The notes under the pieces are model-generated. The model was not told where the DNA came from. It made no database searches and saw only the letters and a program-made list of their open reading frames with translations. This document shows positions 11,721 to 22,966 of a DNA stretch of 64,000 nt, piece after piece. Origin of the DNA: Liolophura sinensis (taxonomy: Eukaryota; Mollusca; Polyplacophora; Chitonida; Chitonidae). How positions within the stretch are numbered: position 1 is the first letter of the stretch; every line of letters starts with the position of its first letter. Made by a program: the position numbers and the translations under genes. The DNA is taken from positions 6,953,501 to 7,017,500 of the forward strand of contig NC_088303.1 in NCBI RefSeq assembly GCF_032854445.1. The letters are read 5' to 3'.

Positions 11721-12395
11721 AGTGGGGTCTCCGGGATGAAAAGAATAGAACGTCATTCCTCCTGCCAAGCCTGTCGTAGAAGGCGAATAACCTAGAGCTC
11801 CCCCGTGTGGGCCCGGTGAATATAATAGGCTCAAATTTTCCCGGTTGTGCGAGAGGCAACCGGGAAGCGACCTGTTTGCCGTGGGTTGCGTCCGTAATAT
11901 CCGAGGACTGGATCCTTGTGGCCGGGGTGTGTGTGTGTGGGGGGGGGGGGGGGGGGGGGTAGGTGTTGGTCTTGCCAGATTCTCGCGTCGAACTCACCAT
12001 TTTGGTCCTTACTTGGAAAGACAGGAGGTCGGATAGGCCGGTCCGATGAATCGGCTTGGTCATGTCTTGCCTCTGCGTGGTCCCAATTTCCTCAATAGCA
12101 CCACTCTTTAGAGAACAAATGTTGTTTCTCAGATTTCCTTTGCGGGACTACATGTGAGGCAGCGGCTCAGGGTCAGTCGATTAATACATGTCTGATGTTT
12201 GACCTTGGTCACTGGATGGGAGACGCAAAACCTCGTGGTAGAGGAATTGGGTTTGCTCATTAAGGCCATCTGATCTAGTATACCTCATGTGGAGTCCTTG
12301 GTATGTTACCTTCTGGGTATCCTTAGTTTCAGGCATCGCCTTGTTGACACTCGGATGTGGGTGGGAACTCATGGAGTGAATTATTGTTAATTCAC
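11721..12395 (+). promoter_or_regulatory. LINE-C 5' UTR
   Basis: It aligns with the LINE-A 5' UTR over nearly its whole length and is somewhat longer near 12180-12290, where LINE-A appears shortened. A GT/G simple repeat (11925-11959) has expanded inside it. Confidence 0.75.
11925..11959 (+). repeat. (GT)n followed by a run of about 21 G
   Basis: A short GT repeat leads into 21 consecutive G residues inside the LINE-C 5' UTR. The other copies read ggcgtgttggtc-like sequence here, so the run is a local expansion. Its length may be unreliable in the assembly. Confidence 0.9.
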
Positions 12396-13436
12396 AATGG
12401 CGATAGGATGGCGATATATTATCGTCTAATATCTCCAAGCGTATCTAATGTATCCATCAGGTCTTCCTCTCTGCAGACTTCGTCAAGTGCTTATAAAAAG
12501 AGGAAGAAGTTTTATCGGACTTACGTGATAATGGACACGACAGTTGGCCGGCTTTGGTTGTTCTCTTAAAGAAGAGTGAACAAAAGCAGGCGTCCAAAAT
12601 TCGCCCCATTTCTTATAAAGAGGGCTCTTCAGTACACAATCAGGACATTGGAAAACGTCAAAAAAAGGCTTAGATCCGGTGACATTCTCATTAAACGTTT
12701 CCGGCAACAGCAACGAATTTACTTATATTAAATAAAATATCTGACAGAATCTGTTTTCATATCCGCTAACCATTCCCTGAACAGCTGTGATAGAATAATC
12801 CGTGACAAGGATGGCAATATAATTTGCATAATAAATCTGCAGAGAACTAAATTGACAGGGCGCTACCAGGGTTAAACGGTTCAATAAGAAGAGTGAAAAA
12901 TCTGGTAACATTCTTAAACTAAATACAAATCTTTTGACCTTCAACACTACCTACCTTCAATCGTATATCTGCGTTGGCCCGTATTGTGTTTATGTGGATT
13001 TACATACCTCTAATCCGACACGTTGCTTCAATTGCCAAAAATTCGTTCACGGAAACGGCCAATGTAAACATAAACTGGTTTCTTTCAGATGAGGCAGTAA
13101 AAGTCATGATGGTTTCGACTGCAGCAGCACAGTTAAGTGTTACAACTGCGATGAACATCACATGGAGACTCTTAGTTCTTCGTTAAGGAAAAAAGAAAAA
13201 AATTATCAAGATAAAAATTAAAAAAAAACAATATATCTCATTACGACCCCCGAAAATTGGTCTCTCCCTCTGGAGACTTCGTTTTTTGCGATCGTGATCA
13301 AGCGAGTAACATCTCCTGCTGCTCAAACCTCCCATTGGAAACGATAAACCTAGTTCTACTTCTGTGAAACTTTCGGCTCAACCTGCGTTTAATTTTTTGC
13401 TCAACCCTGGCCACCACGGATCCTGTCCACAGTTTT
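12396..13436 (+). pseudogene. LINE-C ORF1 remnant
   Basis: Frames at 12430-12720 match the ORF1 N-terminus of LINE-A (SSLQTSSSAYKKRK, RSGDILI-like). The part at 12974-13186 aligns with the DLYIPNPTRCFNC region and zinc knuckles, with stops between and within them (for example a stop replaces a knuckle cysteine near 13090). No frame is open over more than about 70 codons. Confidence 0.7.
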
Positions 13437-13466
13437 AATAAAGTTGGATCGTCGGAGGAAGCTTGG

Positions 13467-13597
13467 TGACAGCAGCCTGCGGATGGTCGTGGGTTTCCCC
13501 CGGGTTCTGCCCGGTTTCCACCCACCATAATGCTGACCGCCGTCGTATAAGTGAAATACTCTTGAGTTCGGCGTAAAACAACAATCAAAAGAAAAAA
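13467..13597 (+). mobile_element. SINE 3' half inserted in LINE-C
   Basis: The body segments cagcctgcggatggtcgtgg, ttcccccgggttctgcccgg, aatgctgaccgccgtcgta and the tail ttcggcgtaaaacaacaatc are all present in plus orientation. The flanks at 13448-13466 and 13598-13612 look like an imperfect target-site duplication built from LINE ORF1 sequence (ggaggaagcttgg and gaaggaagttgg). Confidence 0.8.
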
Positions 13598-13599
13598 AT

Positions 13600-14955
13600 C
13601 GAAGGAAGTTGGTTCTCCAACTTCAGATGCAGATGTGATGGATACATCACCCGACTAGTTCGATCATTAAATCCTATTGCCCTTTGTCTAATGTCTTCAG
13701 CGGAGTTTCATGAAGACAAAGATACAACAGCTCTTAAAAGTTGTAAGATTGCTGGTAAGGATCATGTTGATCCGTTTAATTACCGCCCCATAGGCCTTAC
13801 TAGCTGTGTCTGTAAGATTGTGGAACAGATGATAAATGATAGACTTGTTTGTTTTCTTGAAACCAACAAGTTACCTTCTAATATTCAGTGTGGTTTTCAG
13901 CTAGGTGTATCTACTATGGATCGTCTTGTTCGATTCGATATCTTTGTTTGTGATGGCCTCATCCATAATGAACATGTGATGGCGACATTTTCCGAACTTG
14001 AAAAGGCCTACGACACCACATGGAAATATGGTACTTTAAAACACCTTGCAGATATAGACCTTAATGGCTGATTATCATTTTTTATATCAGCATTTTTATC
14101 TGATCGTCATTTTAAGGTAGGGTTGGGTCCACTCTTTCTAATCTTTTATGAGCAGGAAATGGGTGTACCCAGGGAAAGCATCCTATCGCGTACTTTAGCA
14201 TAAAAACAAAACCGTAACATTTAGTATAGAGTGTTGTTTCTTTGTTGCTGATTTCCTGATATGGTACAGTGCTAAAAATAGGAATAACATCGAATGTCAG
14301 TTTCAGCTTTGTCTGTAGAAAATGGGCAACTGAAAATGGTTTTAGATTTTAAACGTCTAAAACCGTCGGTATGGAGATTTGTAATAAACGGAAACTTCAT
14401 CTTGACCCAGAGCTTAATTTTTTTGGTAAGCAGATTTCAATTGTTGGAGAAACAACATTTTTAGATATAATATTTGATAGTATACCTGATATCAAAATGC
14501 TTAAAGATAAATGCACGAAGGCTGTATATGTTACTAAGGTCGTGTTTAGTACCGATTGGGGTGCTGACCAATCTATTTTATTTAATTTATATCGTTCTCT
14601 GGTGAGGTCTAAATTGGACTATTGGTTCATCATCTACGATTCCGCTAGGAAGTCGGTGCACTAAAATTTTGGATCCTGCCCATCACCAAGAAATGAGGCT
14701 CAGTCTTGGTGGTTTCAGAACCTCATCAGTAGAGAGTTTATGCGTTGAGAGAAATGAGCCTTCTTTATATAACCGACATATAAAACTGAGCCTTCAATAC
14801 GCTAAAAAGCTTAAAGCTCATCCAACAAACCCTAACTACGAATGTGTTTTAGTTCAGTCTTCGTATGCGGGGCCATATTGTGGAAGCTACCATTAAGCTA
14901 GAGGAAACAGCTCCGGTGTCTTTTCTTGAGTCACCTCCCTGGCAAGAGAGTCTCA
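13600..14955 (+). pseudogene. LINE-C ORF2: partial reverse transcriptase and linker
   Basis: The open part at 13691-14071 carries DPFNYRPIGLTS, CGFQLGVSTMD and LEKAYDTTWKYG, the fingers/palm motifs with the first catalytic aspartate. After a stop it continues with EMGVP in broken frames. The YVDD equivalent near 14240 is damaged. The thumb follows at 14371-14664 (FNLYRSLVRSKLDYW) and the linker DPAHHQEMRLSLGGFRTSSVESL at 14669-14896. It then joins LINE-D. It is inactive. Confidence 0.82.
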
Positions 14956-16215
14956 AGAGGCTCAGTTGGTAAATGATTCAGAAACTTATAATTAATATTA
15001 ACTGGGCCACACGCAGTATCCTGTGACTTTAAAAGAAATTTTAAGCTCTTCAATCGAAAAAGGACCCCGATTTCTGAGATATTGTTTCAGATAGTTTGTT
15101 GGCTATATCAGATGGAAATGTTAATAAAGTATCACCATCTGTTCAATGCTGAGCTTTGGCTTTATTGTATTTGCCCTTAAGCCTTTGAACCATGTTCCAG
15201 ACTTTACGCATTGGTGTCTTTGACGTAATGCCTGAATCAAAGTTCCGCCAACAAAATCGCCTCTTGGACTTAATTAATGGACGAGCCTTACCTCTAAATA
15301 TACGAAGCAGGTTAAAATTATTATTATCAGGAAAATGACCAAATTTGCGCTCGGCCTATTTTACGGTGCTTAATGGCCTTATGACAATCATTATCATACT
15401 TTGCTTTTGGATTTTGGATTTGCCGAGGTCTTAGGGATGGTTCTATACGTTGCTGTTAATATACGTTCATTAAATATTAACGAAGGATCATCAGTGGCAT
15501 TGATATTCTCCCGAGTGATGTCAGCCTAACAGAACATCTCAAATGCCAACCAATCTGCAATATCGAACTTCCCCCTAGCTACACCTTCTAAAGAATTAGA
15601 AGTGAGATTCTCTAGGATGATAGGAAAAGGGTCACTACCACAAAGATCATCATGCACCAAGAAAAATTAGGGAGAAGTGATGAATCCGTGATACTGAGAT
15701 CGATAGCAGAATGAGTGTCGTTACCCAGATGTAAATAGGTATTAAAACCATCAATGAAATAACACAGTTTCGATAAGAAATCTTTTAAGGTTTTGCCTTT
15801 ATTATTTATAAAATTACTACCCCATAAGGGGTTATGGTCATTAAAATCCCCATAACTGTACAAGGGGTTGGCAGTTGTTCTTTTCATTTATTGTTCTTTG
15901 TCAGTCTCTGAAGTACACGAGGAGGAATATATACGAAATATAAAGTAACAGTCTGAAGCTCAGTAACGAGATCAACAGGGCTGTGAATTATATTATTATT
16001 AGCGAAAATAGAGGAGCCGCCACAAGCTCTCTCCTCCTGAACAGTATAAATGCTATAAAGTCTATGATTTTTAAGAGGTAATTTATCTTTGTGAGATGTC
16101 TAGGTGAGTTTCCTAAAGACAAAGGGCAATATGATTTAATGATTGGACTAGCTGTGTTATTTCAATAAAATTTACCTTAAAACCTCAATAATTCTATTGT
16201 ATAATTTTCTCAGAT
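14956..16215 (-). pseudogene. LINE-D ORF2: endonuclease and N-terminal reverse transcriptase
   Basis: The minus strand shows the NCRGL-type endonuclease start near 16170-16200. It then reads YGDFNDHNPLWGSN and SAIDLSITDSSLLPNFSW in the open part at 15612-15887. The KSKPWYDNDCR-like connector and a basic stretch (15160-15560) follow in broken frames. The start of the polymerase domain is at 14956-15000. Many stops separate these pieces. Confidence 0.75.
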
Positions 16216-16619
16216 ATAGACATAACTGAGGGATACGTATAGGACATTTATTTTTATGTTTGGACCGAGGACGACCCGTAACTTAAGATCGGCTGGAAGA
16301 TCCCCAGGCGCGAATGATTTTTTCATCACATCTGCATCCGATGTCGAAGGACTAATGTCCTTCAACAATCCAAACATTAAAAAAACTGGACAGGATGTTT
16401 AATGGCCTTAGAGGGACAATCTGAGGGACCACACGGTTCATTATTATTTTGAGGTTTAGTTTTGGACTTTTTTTTTTGGTATTATTATTTGTAAACGCCT
16501 TGGGATCAGGTTTATCGGTTTGTTCGGTACTATTTGCTGTTTTCTTGTTGCTGTTGTTGTATTGAAGTAATCTGGATTGAGTAAGAATAAAGGCAGGTTG
16601 AGTCGAAAGTTGTGTGACC

Positions 16620-17394
16620 TAGCTAAGGAATGTCATTCAAGGAACATACAAGGAAAATAAACTCTTATAAGAATTTCGTACTCAGTTGTTACCGAAGTCG
16701 ATAGTTGTCTGGAATTCCGGCAGATTTGTTTAATTATACTGATCAGAAGTATTACTAGTTTATTCTTAATGTAATCCTTGACCGGAAATAAGTCTTTCAT
16801 TCTTGGGTAACTGTAGAATTGGACGAGTTTTTAACTGTCTAAGGAAAGTGATACTTTGTCAAGACCTGAAATTCGCGTAGCTGGCTATCAGGGGATGTGG
16901 ATGTCGTAATATGTGCGATAACGGGTGTTGACACTGTGACGTTAATGCATATCTGCTGTATGCGACCGCCGGCATGTTGCGACGTTTACATCATAAAGGA
17001 TTTCTACATCACTTTCATGTAAGTTTTGATCATGAGTGCAACATAAGCACTGTAAATATAACCATTTACAGTACTTATGTTGCACTCATGATCAAAACTT
17101 ACATGGAAGTGTAGTCGCAATAGTCAGGAGTAAACGAGCGTCTCATCGTGACCTGTAAATGGTAGACAAGCTCAGTCTGGATATTCACTGTGAGTTTAAG
17201 ATAAGTGATTTAACGGTGATGTACGGTTGTGTGTGTAGAATAATTAATGACATTTACGCCTCACACTAATAAGAGAAGATACGTTAAGACATAGACGTTC
17301 ATTTGTAGAGGAAAAGGACCATACCTATGTACTGAGCACCCTGATTTGCATAAATGTCGGCTGAAATTTTCTTAAACTAGAGAAACATGTAATA
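16620..17394. mobile_element. unclassified insert in LINE-D ORF1
   Basis: Comparison with ORF1 of copies B and F shows LINE sequence up to about 16615 and again from about 17395. The intervening block has no counterpart. It has no long open frame. It contains a near-perfect 111-bp hairpin (17004-17114). I could not identify terminal repeats or a target-site duplication, so its class is unknown. A MITE or a fragment of a larger element is possible. Confidence 0.55.
17004..17114. repeat. long near-perfect palindrome (hairpin)
   Basis: Two arms of about 52-54 bp flank a 6-base loop (ataacc, 17058-17063). The central arm portion aagttttgatcatgagtgca pairs exactly with tgcactcatgatcaaaactt. Only a few mismatches occur, mostly toward the outer end. 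The RNA could fold into a long stem like a pre-miRNA or a foldback MITE. Confidence 0.92.
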
Positions 17395-18059
17395 TTGGAG
17401 AAGTATTAGAGGGTGAGACTAATCTGTGGGCTTCGTAATAAGATATATTTTTGTTTTCGACTTTTGCATTGATTATTTATTTTTCTTCAACAAAAGTGAA
17501 CAGTCCCTACAGGAGGCCTTGTGATCTTCACAGCAATTGCAGCACCTAACTGTGCTCCTGCACTCAAAACCATCATGGCCCTCGCTGACGCAACGGAAAC
17601 AAACCAGTTTATTTTACATTGGCCTTTGCCGTGACTAAACTTTAGACAGTTAAAACAACGTGTTGAGTTAGGAATATTTATCTGCACACTAACCCTACAT
17701 GGTGAATGTAGATATACGACGGAAGAGGTTTTATATTGAAGGTCAAAAGATATGTATTTAACTTAGGGAGGTTACCAGATTTCTTCGTTTGACTCTGGTA
17801 ACACGCGGTGATTTCAGTTTTGTGCATATTTCCTGTTCTGATATCTTGATCCTATCACATAGTGTTCCCTGACAGCTTTTCAGGGAATTGTGTAGGGATG
17901 TAAAAATATGATTTATTTTGTCTCAAGCTAATGAATGTTTTCATTGTTGTTTCCCATAACATTGAATGAGAATTTCTCCGGATCGTCATTTTTTAACTTT
18001 TTTTTTTCATGCACCGGCTACGACCTTCAAAGCCTTTTTTTTCATACAATTGGATAAAT

Positions 18060-18560
18060 GTTCGAGGCCGGGTTTTGCTCAATCTTTGTGGAGACAACGA
18101 TGGGAGCCGCCCAACTGCCCTGTCTGTTATCAGTTGATTGGGACAAAACCTCTAACTTCCTCTTTTTCTCAGCTCTTGAAATCGGCTGAGATATAAAGAT
18201 CTGGTAGATAAAATAGAGATAGTTGACGCAGAGGCAAGACGTGACCAAGCCGATTGATCGAACCGGGCCCAACATACCTCCCGTCTCTCTCCAAGTAAGG
18301 GCCAAAATGGTGTGATGGGCGAGAGGATCTCGTAAGACCAACACGGCCTCAGCCACCAGGATCCGGTTTTCGGAGATTACGGGATCGCAATCCACGGCAA
18401 ACAGGTCCCTCCCCTGTTGTCACTCAGACAACCGAGAAGGTGTCAGTCTATTATATTCACCGGGCCCACACTGGGGAGCTCTAGATTAGCCACCTTTCTC
18501 GACAAGTTTGTTTATAGGGCTGAGGTTCTACTCTTTTCACCCCAAAGATCCCAAGGGGGA
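18060..18560 (-). promoter_or_regulatory. LINE-D 5' UTR
   Basis: The reverse complement contains cggtgaatataatagactg, gcgatcccgtaatctcc and ggatcctggtggctgagg, as in LINE-A, and ends at the family's 5' terminus near 18560. Sequence at 18060-18180 already belongs to the ORF1 N-terminal region in rearranged form. Confidence 0.72.
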
Positions 18561-18685
18561 CTTTAAAAACGAACATTTGGAAATATGTTCGTGTTTTTTG
18601 CGGTTTATTTATACTGTGTAGCAACATTGTTGAATTTCCCGTGCACTGTCCTTCGCTGATTACCCTAAATCTCTGGCGGCTAATG

Positions 18686-19339
18686 ATATAAGCGTCATGT
18701 CCGACATTCATATATCATGTTTAGTCCGTAATGGACGTCCCAAGTCGATAATGGCAAGATCCATTTTCAAAATAACGTTTAACACTAGCTTGCAAAGACA
18801 AAGGTATGAAAGAAATTATACAAATAGGAAATAAAGCCGGTAACACACAAGAGAGAAGCGGCCATCAGTTTTCAATGATGCCAGGCAGACAGTTTATATT
18901 TCAGGCATGAAATTCATATCAGAGTTCAAATTCGTTGTCCAGGGATGAGTTCCAGGTCAAATAACAATTAAACAAGGTATCTCAGTCGCCCTTCGGTTCC
19001 AACCGTTCATAAAGGCATAATGCAGACGTAACGAACATGGTTGAGGTATTAGATACAGTTAGAACATGACGAGCATTACAAACCTTTAACCAAACAGATT
19101 GTGATTCAAAAGTAACGGACGCTAACGTCTTTCCCGTTAATATGTAAGGATCTCGTACAACAAGAGGCACCATCTATGATGTTACACATGACATGCTGGT
19201 CTGTATAAAAGCTGTGTACAAGACGGTTACACTCGGCAAACAGCGCCATCTATGTTGCTAAATACCATGTACGCGATAGATATGTAGACAAGGATAACAG
19301 CGCAATCTATGCGGTTAGTCACAACGCAGATCGCCAGAG
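18686..19339 (-). mobile_element. Penelope-like element 3' UTR copy, 5' truncated
   Basis: It is about 650 bp long and very similar to 24651-25322, including gcgtcatgtccgacattcata, aacgtttaacacta, cacacaagagagaagcgg, ctggtctgtataaaagctgt and gcagatcgccagag. In the second copy the same sequence lies directly after the reverse-transcriptase reading frame, which identifies it as that element's 3' UTR. Here it ends at the point where coding sequence would begin, consistent with 5' truncation. The inferred orientation is minus. Confidence 0.7.
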
Positions 19340-20730
19340 CATGATGTCCAACCGAGCAAATCCAGAAGATTTCTTCCATGTCCGGAGTCAGGCTTTCCTG
19401 CAAACATTTATGAAAAGTACGTTTGTATACCAGCAGTGAAACTCACCTCCTTCAGTGCCAGTTGTCAACCTTGCTGTGTTTCAACGGATTCGCAATTACG
19501 TTTGCTATAGTCTGTGTGATTTCTTAACGCTTACTCTGGCATATGCGCATTTACGTTTAAACTTTCGTCACCCGAGCAACCCACGCCAACAGCAAATTCG
19601 TATGAAATTGGTTAAAAATTGGGCATGTATCACGTGCAGGAACGCATACGTGAGGCAATCGCTCGGAATCGGCTGAAAACCGCCAGCGTATCTATTTAAC
19701 CCACATGTTCGGAAGAACTATGGAAAAGGTAATGGCGTATTAGTGGAATCACAGCAAACTTATTCTACTAATTACCACCAAGATATTACACCGACTAATG
19801 CTAACATTTTTATTAACAGGTGACAGAAGAAAAGTTGTTAAGAGACCATGCATACAAGTATTTCACTGATTGCCATTCTTTTTCTGTACTTCAGGACCTC
19901 ATAAATAATCATATTTTTCTATGTTTATTTTCTTGGCGAGAAAACCCTGTGTGGTTTGGTATAACACTGTATAAACAACATGTTATTTCAGGTTAAGCTT
20001 CATCCATGGATACATGATTAATAACAACATTCATTCCGGTAGAAGTGCATAGAGTCAATGACATTATCTGTTATTTTAATAATTAATTGGCAGCCTTCAC
20101 TAAGGATCCAAACATTACCATTTCGTGCTGATTTGTATGATAAAACACAGCTGGAGTGTTTAAGGCGGTCATCAAACCTGTTTGAATACAAATCTGAATA
20201 GCATACGCAAGGCAGACGTTCTTCACTGGCAATTTCTGTAAATATTTTTGTCCCATTGTTTTGAAAAGCAAACATTTTGACATGACGCCAAATTATTACG
20301 TGTTAAAGGTAATTCAGTGCGCAAGGTAATTATTTGTCCCTTTCTTCAATTCTTCTGCACACCCACCGGTTGAAATAGGTAGGCCAGACTTGTATGGGGG
20401 AATTGGTGGCATTACAAATGTGGCTACAAGCCTTTTTATTTTTATTTTTTTTTTTACGGCATTGGGTGAACACGCCAAATAGCACATAAAAGTCTTTATT
20501 CACATGTATGCATGTACAGTGTATACAAGACGCTTTACGTATCTTTCTGTCTTTTGTACGTTTCCGCTTAAGTTCTTTGTGAATGTGATGGTAATGGGGT
20601 TTCATCACCAGCCATCAGTATTCAGCTGTTGGTTCGCGCAGGCAAATGCACCTAAGCCAGATCACGTAAACAATTGCCCTGCATGCAACCTTACAATAAA
20701 GTCGTATGCTTTGGTTCCTAAACAGAAAAA
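19340..20730. other. unassigned sequence, no gene supported
   Basis: There are short open frames only, for example 19455-19676 (+) and 20018-20275 (-), and no recognisable domain. A T-rich run lies at about 20436-20456. Confidence 0.5.
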
Positions 20731-21315
20731 CCCCGTGGGGTCTCCGTGGTGAAAAGAGTAGGACCACAGCCTTCTAGACAAGCGTCGGAAAAAGCGAGTA
20801 ACCTAAAGTTCTCCCGTGCGGGCTCGGTGAATATAATGGGCTCACATCTTCTCGTTTGTGTGAGCGACAACCGGAGAGCGACCTGTTTTCCGTGGGTTGC
20901 GACCCATAATGTACGAGGACGGAATCCTGGTGGCTGACAGCGCGAGATCTTTACGTCCAGCACTCGACTTTGACCCTTACTTGGAAAAGGGGGATATCGG
21001 ATGGGCCCGGTCCGATCTATCGTCTTGGTCGCGTCAAGCCCAACACTTGGTCCCGTTTGTCATCCTGTTACTTAGTGTTATGGCAAGTTGGCTTTTTTTT
21101 CAGATCCTCTTGCTTGGAGTCAGAGTAGAAGGCGGTGACTAATGGGTCAATCGGGTTGGTCAAATTTAGCCATTGGTATATCTCCATCTGTTCGGGTATA
21201 TCGTGAGTGGATTCCCTACTTCTATTCTCTGCTGGTCTTCCGCAGAAGTAGATTCCCCATTGTTGGCACTCCGTGGCGGATGGGGGACACACAAGGTGAA
21301 ATTAATAAAGTACAT
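20731..21315 (+). promoter_or_regulatory. LINE-E 5' UTR
   Basis: It follows LINE-A closely: gcgagtaacctaaagttctcc, cggtgaatataatgggctca, gttgcgacccataat, and the end segment ttgttggcactccgtggcgg before the expected ORF1 start. Confidence 0.78.
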
Positions 21316-21439
21316 CATTGCCTCCTCGCAAAGTTCAACAGTCGTTGGTAATGGAAAGGAGAGAAAGCGCTAGATATTGAAACAGGACACGATTATTTTC
21401 CAACTTTCTTAGTAATATCTAATAAAAAAATTAAATTCT

Positions 21440-22110
21440 AGGTAAAATGAAAACAGATCAATTTGTACTAAAAAACATCAGAAGGCTATGCTGAAACTTT
21501 AAAACAAGTCAAGAAAATAAAATCTGGAAACATTCTGTTGGAATGTTACAGAAAGCAACAATATATACAACTACTGCAAATTCAAATAATAGGACAGCAG
21601 CCTGTTTCTGTTTCTCATCATGACACCTTAAACTGCTGCCCTGGCATAATCCGTGAAAGAAACCAAGACATTGCCGAAGTGACCGAACAAAAAATTGCTG
21701 AATAACACTGAATAATAAATGTAAAACGCTTCATAATTAAGAGATGGAAACCTTAAAACGAACACATATCTGCTCAAATTTAATAAACCATCTCTTCTGT
21801 TAACTATCTTTATCGGGCCGTTTAGTGTAAGTTTGGAGTTGTTTTTACGTAACCCCACTTAACCTCTCCTGCCATGGCCAAACCTCAATGCCGCAATAAA
21901 CTGGTCTGCGGATGGCTTCGACTGCACAAAACCAATAAAATGTTTGAATTGTAGCGGAGCATACAGGGCCCCTTCCAAGGACTGTCCTCTGGACTGGGTA
22001 GACAAGAACTGGTCTCTACCACGGATAGCCTTACTAAATCTACATATGCGAGTGTTGTAAGGAAACCCTCTGTTTCTGTGGTGGTCCAAACATCTTTTAC
22101 CCATTTTCTT
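21440..22110 (+). pseudogene. LINE-E ORF1, divergent and degraded
   Basis: Broken frames read IKSGNILLECYRKQQ, then CCPGIIRERNQDIAEVTE, equivalent to RSGDILIECFRQQQ and GCQGIIRDRDGDI of LINE-A but clearly more diverged than the UTR. Zinc-knuckle traces follow at about 21890-21990 (CLNCSGAYRAPSKDCPL-like). This may be a different subfamily of the same LINE. Frameshifts and stops are frequent. Confidence 0.6.
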
Positions 22111-22921
22111 GGAAAGTATATGGCGATTTGTGTGGTAGTGACCATTTTTCTATTATCCCAGATCATCTCCGATCTAATTCTTTAGAACGTGTAGGTAGCA
22201 GGTAGTGATCATTGTCCTATTATCCTAAAGCATATCACTTCTAATTCTTTAGAACGTGTAGCTAGGTGGAAGCTCGAAAAAGCAGATCGGATTGCATTTG
22301 ATATGTTCTATGAGGCTGACATCACTCCAGAGAGTCTTAATGCTGCAAATGATCCTTTGTTAAAATTTAATGAACTTACATTAAGAGCAGCTGTTAGAAT
22401 CATACCTAATACCTCGACAAATCCAAAATCCAAAAGTAAACCCTGGTACGATAATGACTGTCGCAAGGCCACAACGCACCGTAAAATTGCGGAGCGCAGA
22501 TTTAATCATTGTCCTGAAAATAATAATTTAACCAGGTTAGTATATTTAGGAATATGGCTCGTCGATTAATTTAGTCCAAGAGACTATCTTGTAGGCGAAA
22601 TGTCAGGCATTACGTCCAAAACACCTATGCCTAAGGGTTGGAACATGGTTCTGACACTTGAGGATAAAAAAAGGCGATACTCCAACATTTGGTGATAATA
22701 TTCTCACTTCTCCTCGTGATATCTCAAATAAGTCGGCTGAAACAATATCTCAGAAGTCATCTTCTGACAATTATTCTTCCGAATTTCTGCGTATTAAAAA
22801 CCAAAAAGAGAATATTAAATTGCCCTTTATTTGTAAGAATTCGGAAGACTGTCATCGTCCTTTTTCCATCAAAAAGCTTAACACATCATTAAAAAAAGCA
22901 CACAATAATGCGTGCGGCCCA

Positions 22922-22928
<7 letters not shown>

Positions 22929-22964
<36 letters not shown>
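22929..22964. repeat. (TA)n microsatellite at an insertion junction
   Basis: About 18 TA units separate LINE-E ORF2 from the inverted Penelope-like 3' UTR fragment. The other LINE copies have no TA run here (their sequence is gcgtatattataag), so the run probably grew at the junction. Confidence 0.9.

Positions 22965-22966
<2 letters not shown>

Larger units (their letters stand above)
11721..14955 (+). mobile_element. LINE-C: copy with internal deletion and a SINE insertion
   Basis: It begins with the family's 5' terminus (gtggggtctccgggatgaaaagaatag) and continues through the 5' UTR to about 12395 and a badly eroded ORF1. After the ORF1/ORF2 junction (about 13600-13690) the endonuclease and the N-terminal reverse transcriptase are deleted. 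The element resumes inside the reverse transcriptase at about 13690. It runs through the post-polymerase linker and stops at about 14955, where LINE-D starts in reverse orientation. RNase H and the 3' end are missing. Confidence 0.85.
16220..17970 (-). pseudogene. LINE-D ORF1, split by an insert
   Basis: The C-terminal tail is at 16220-16619. The zinc-knuckle part at 17487-17687 reads NSTRCFNCLKFSHGKGQC and then a second knuckle region in a damaged frame. The N-terminal part continues to about 17970 in broken frames. The pieces are separated by the 16620-17394 insert. Confidence 0.72.
14956..18560 (-). mobile_element. LINE-D: inverted copy, interrupted by an unknown ~775 bp insert
   Basis: On the minus strand it runs from the 5' UTR (18560 to about 18060) through ORF1 (17970-17395, then 16619-16220). 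ORF2 then covers endonuclease and connector and reaches the N-terminal reverse transcriptase at about 14956. The 3' part is missing at the junction with LINE-C. A block of about 775 bp that matches no other LINE copy splits ORF1 (16620-17394). Confidence 0.82.

Noticed and set aside
11845-12098. two frames through the G run
   Set aside because: They are products of the GT/G simple repeat inside a LINE 5' UTR.
12181-12438. 85-codon minus-strand frame
   Set aside because: It is antisense to the LINE-C 5' UTR, which has no coding function.
19205-19215. tataaaagc motif as an LTR or gene promoter
   Set aside because: It lies inside the repeat interpreted as a Penelope-like 3' UTR and on the strand opposite to the element. 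No paired LTRs or transcript evidence support it.
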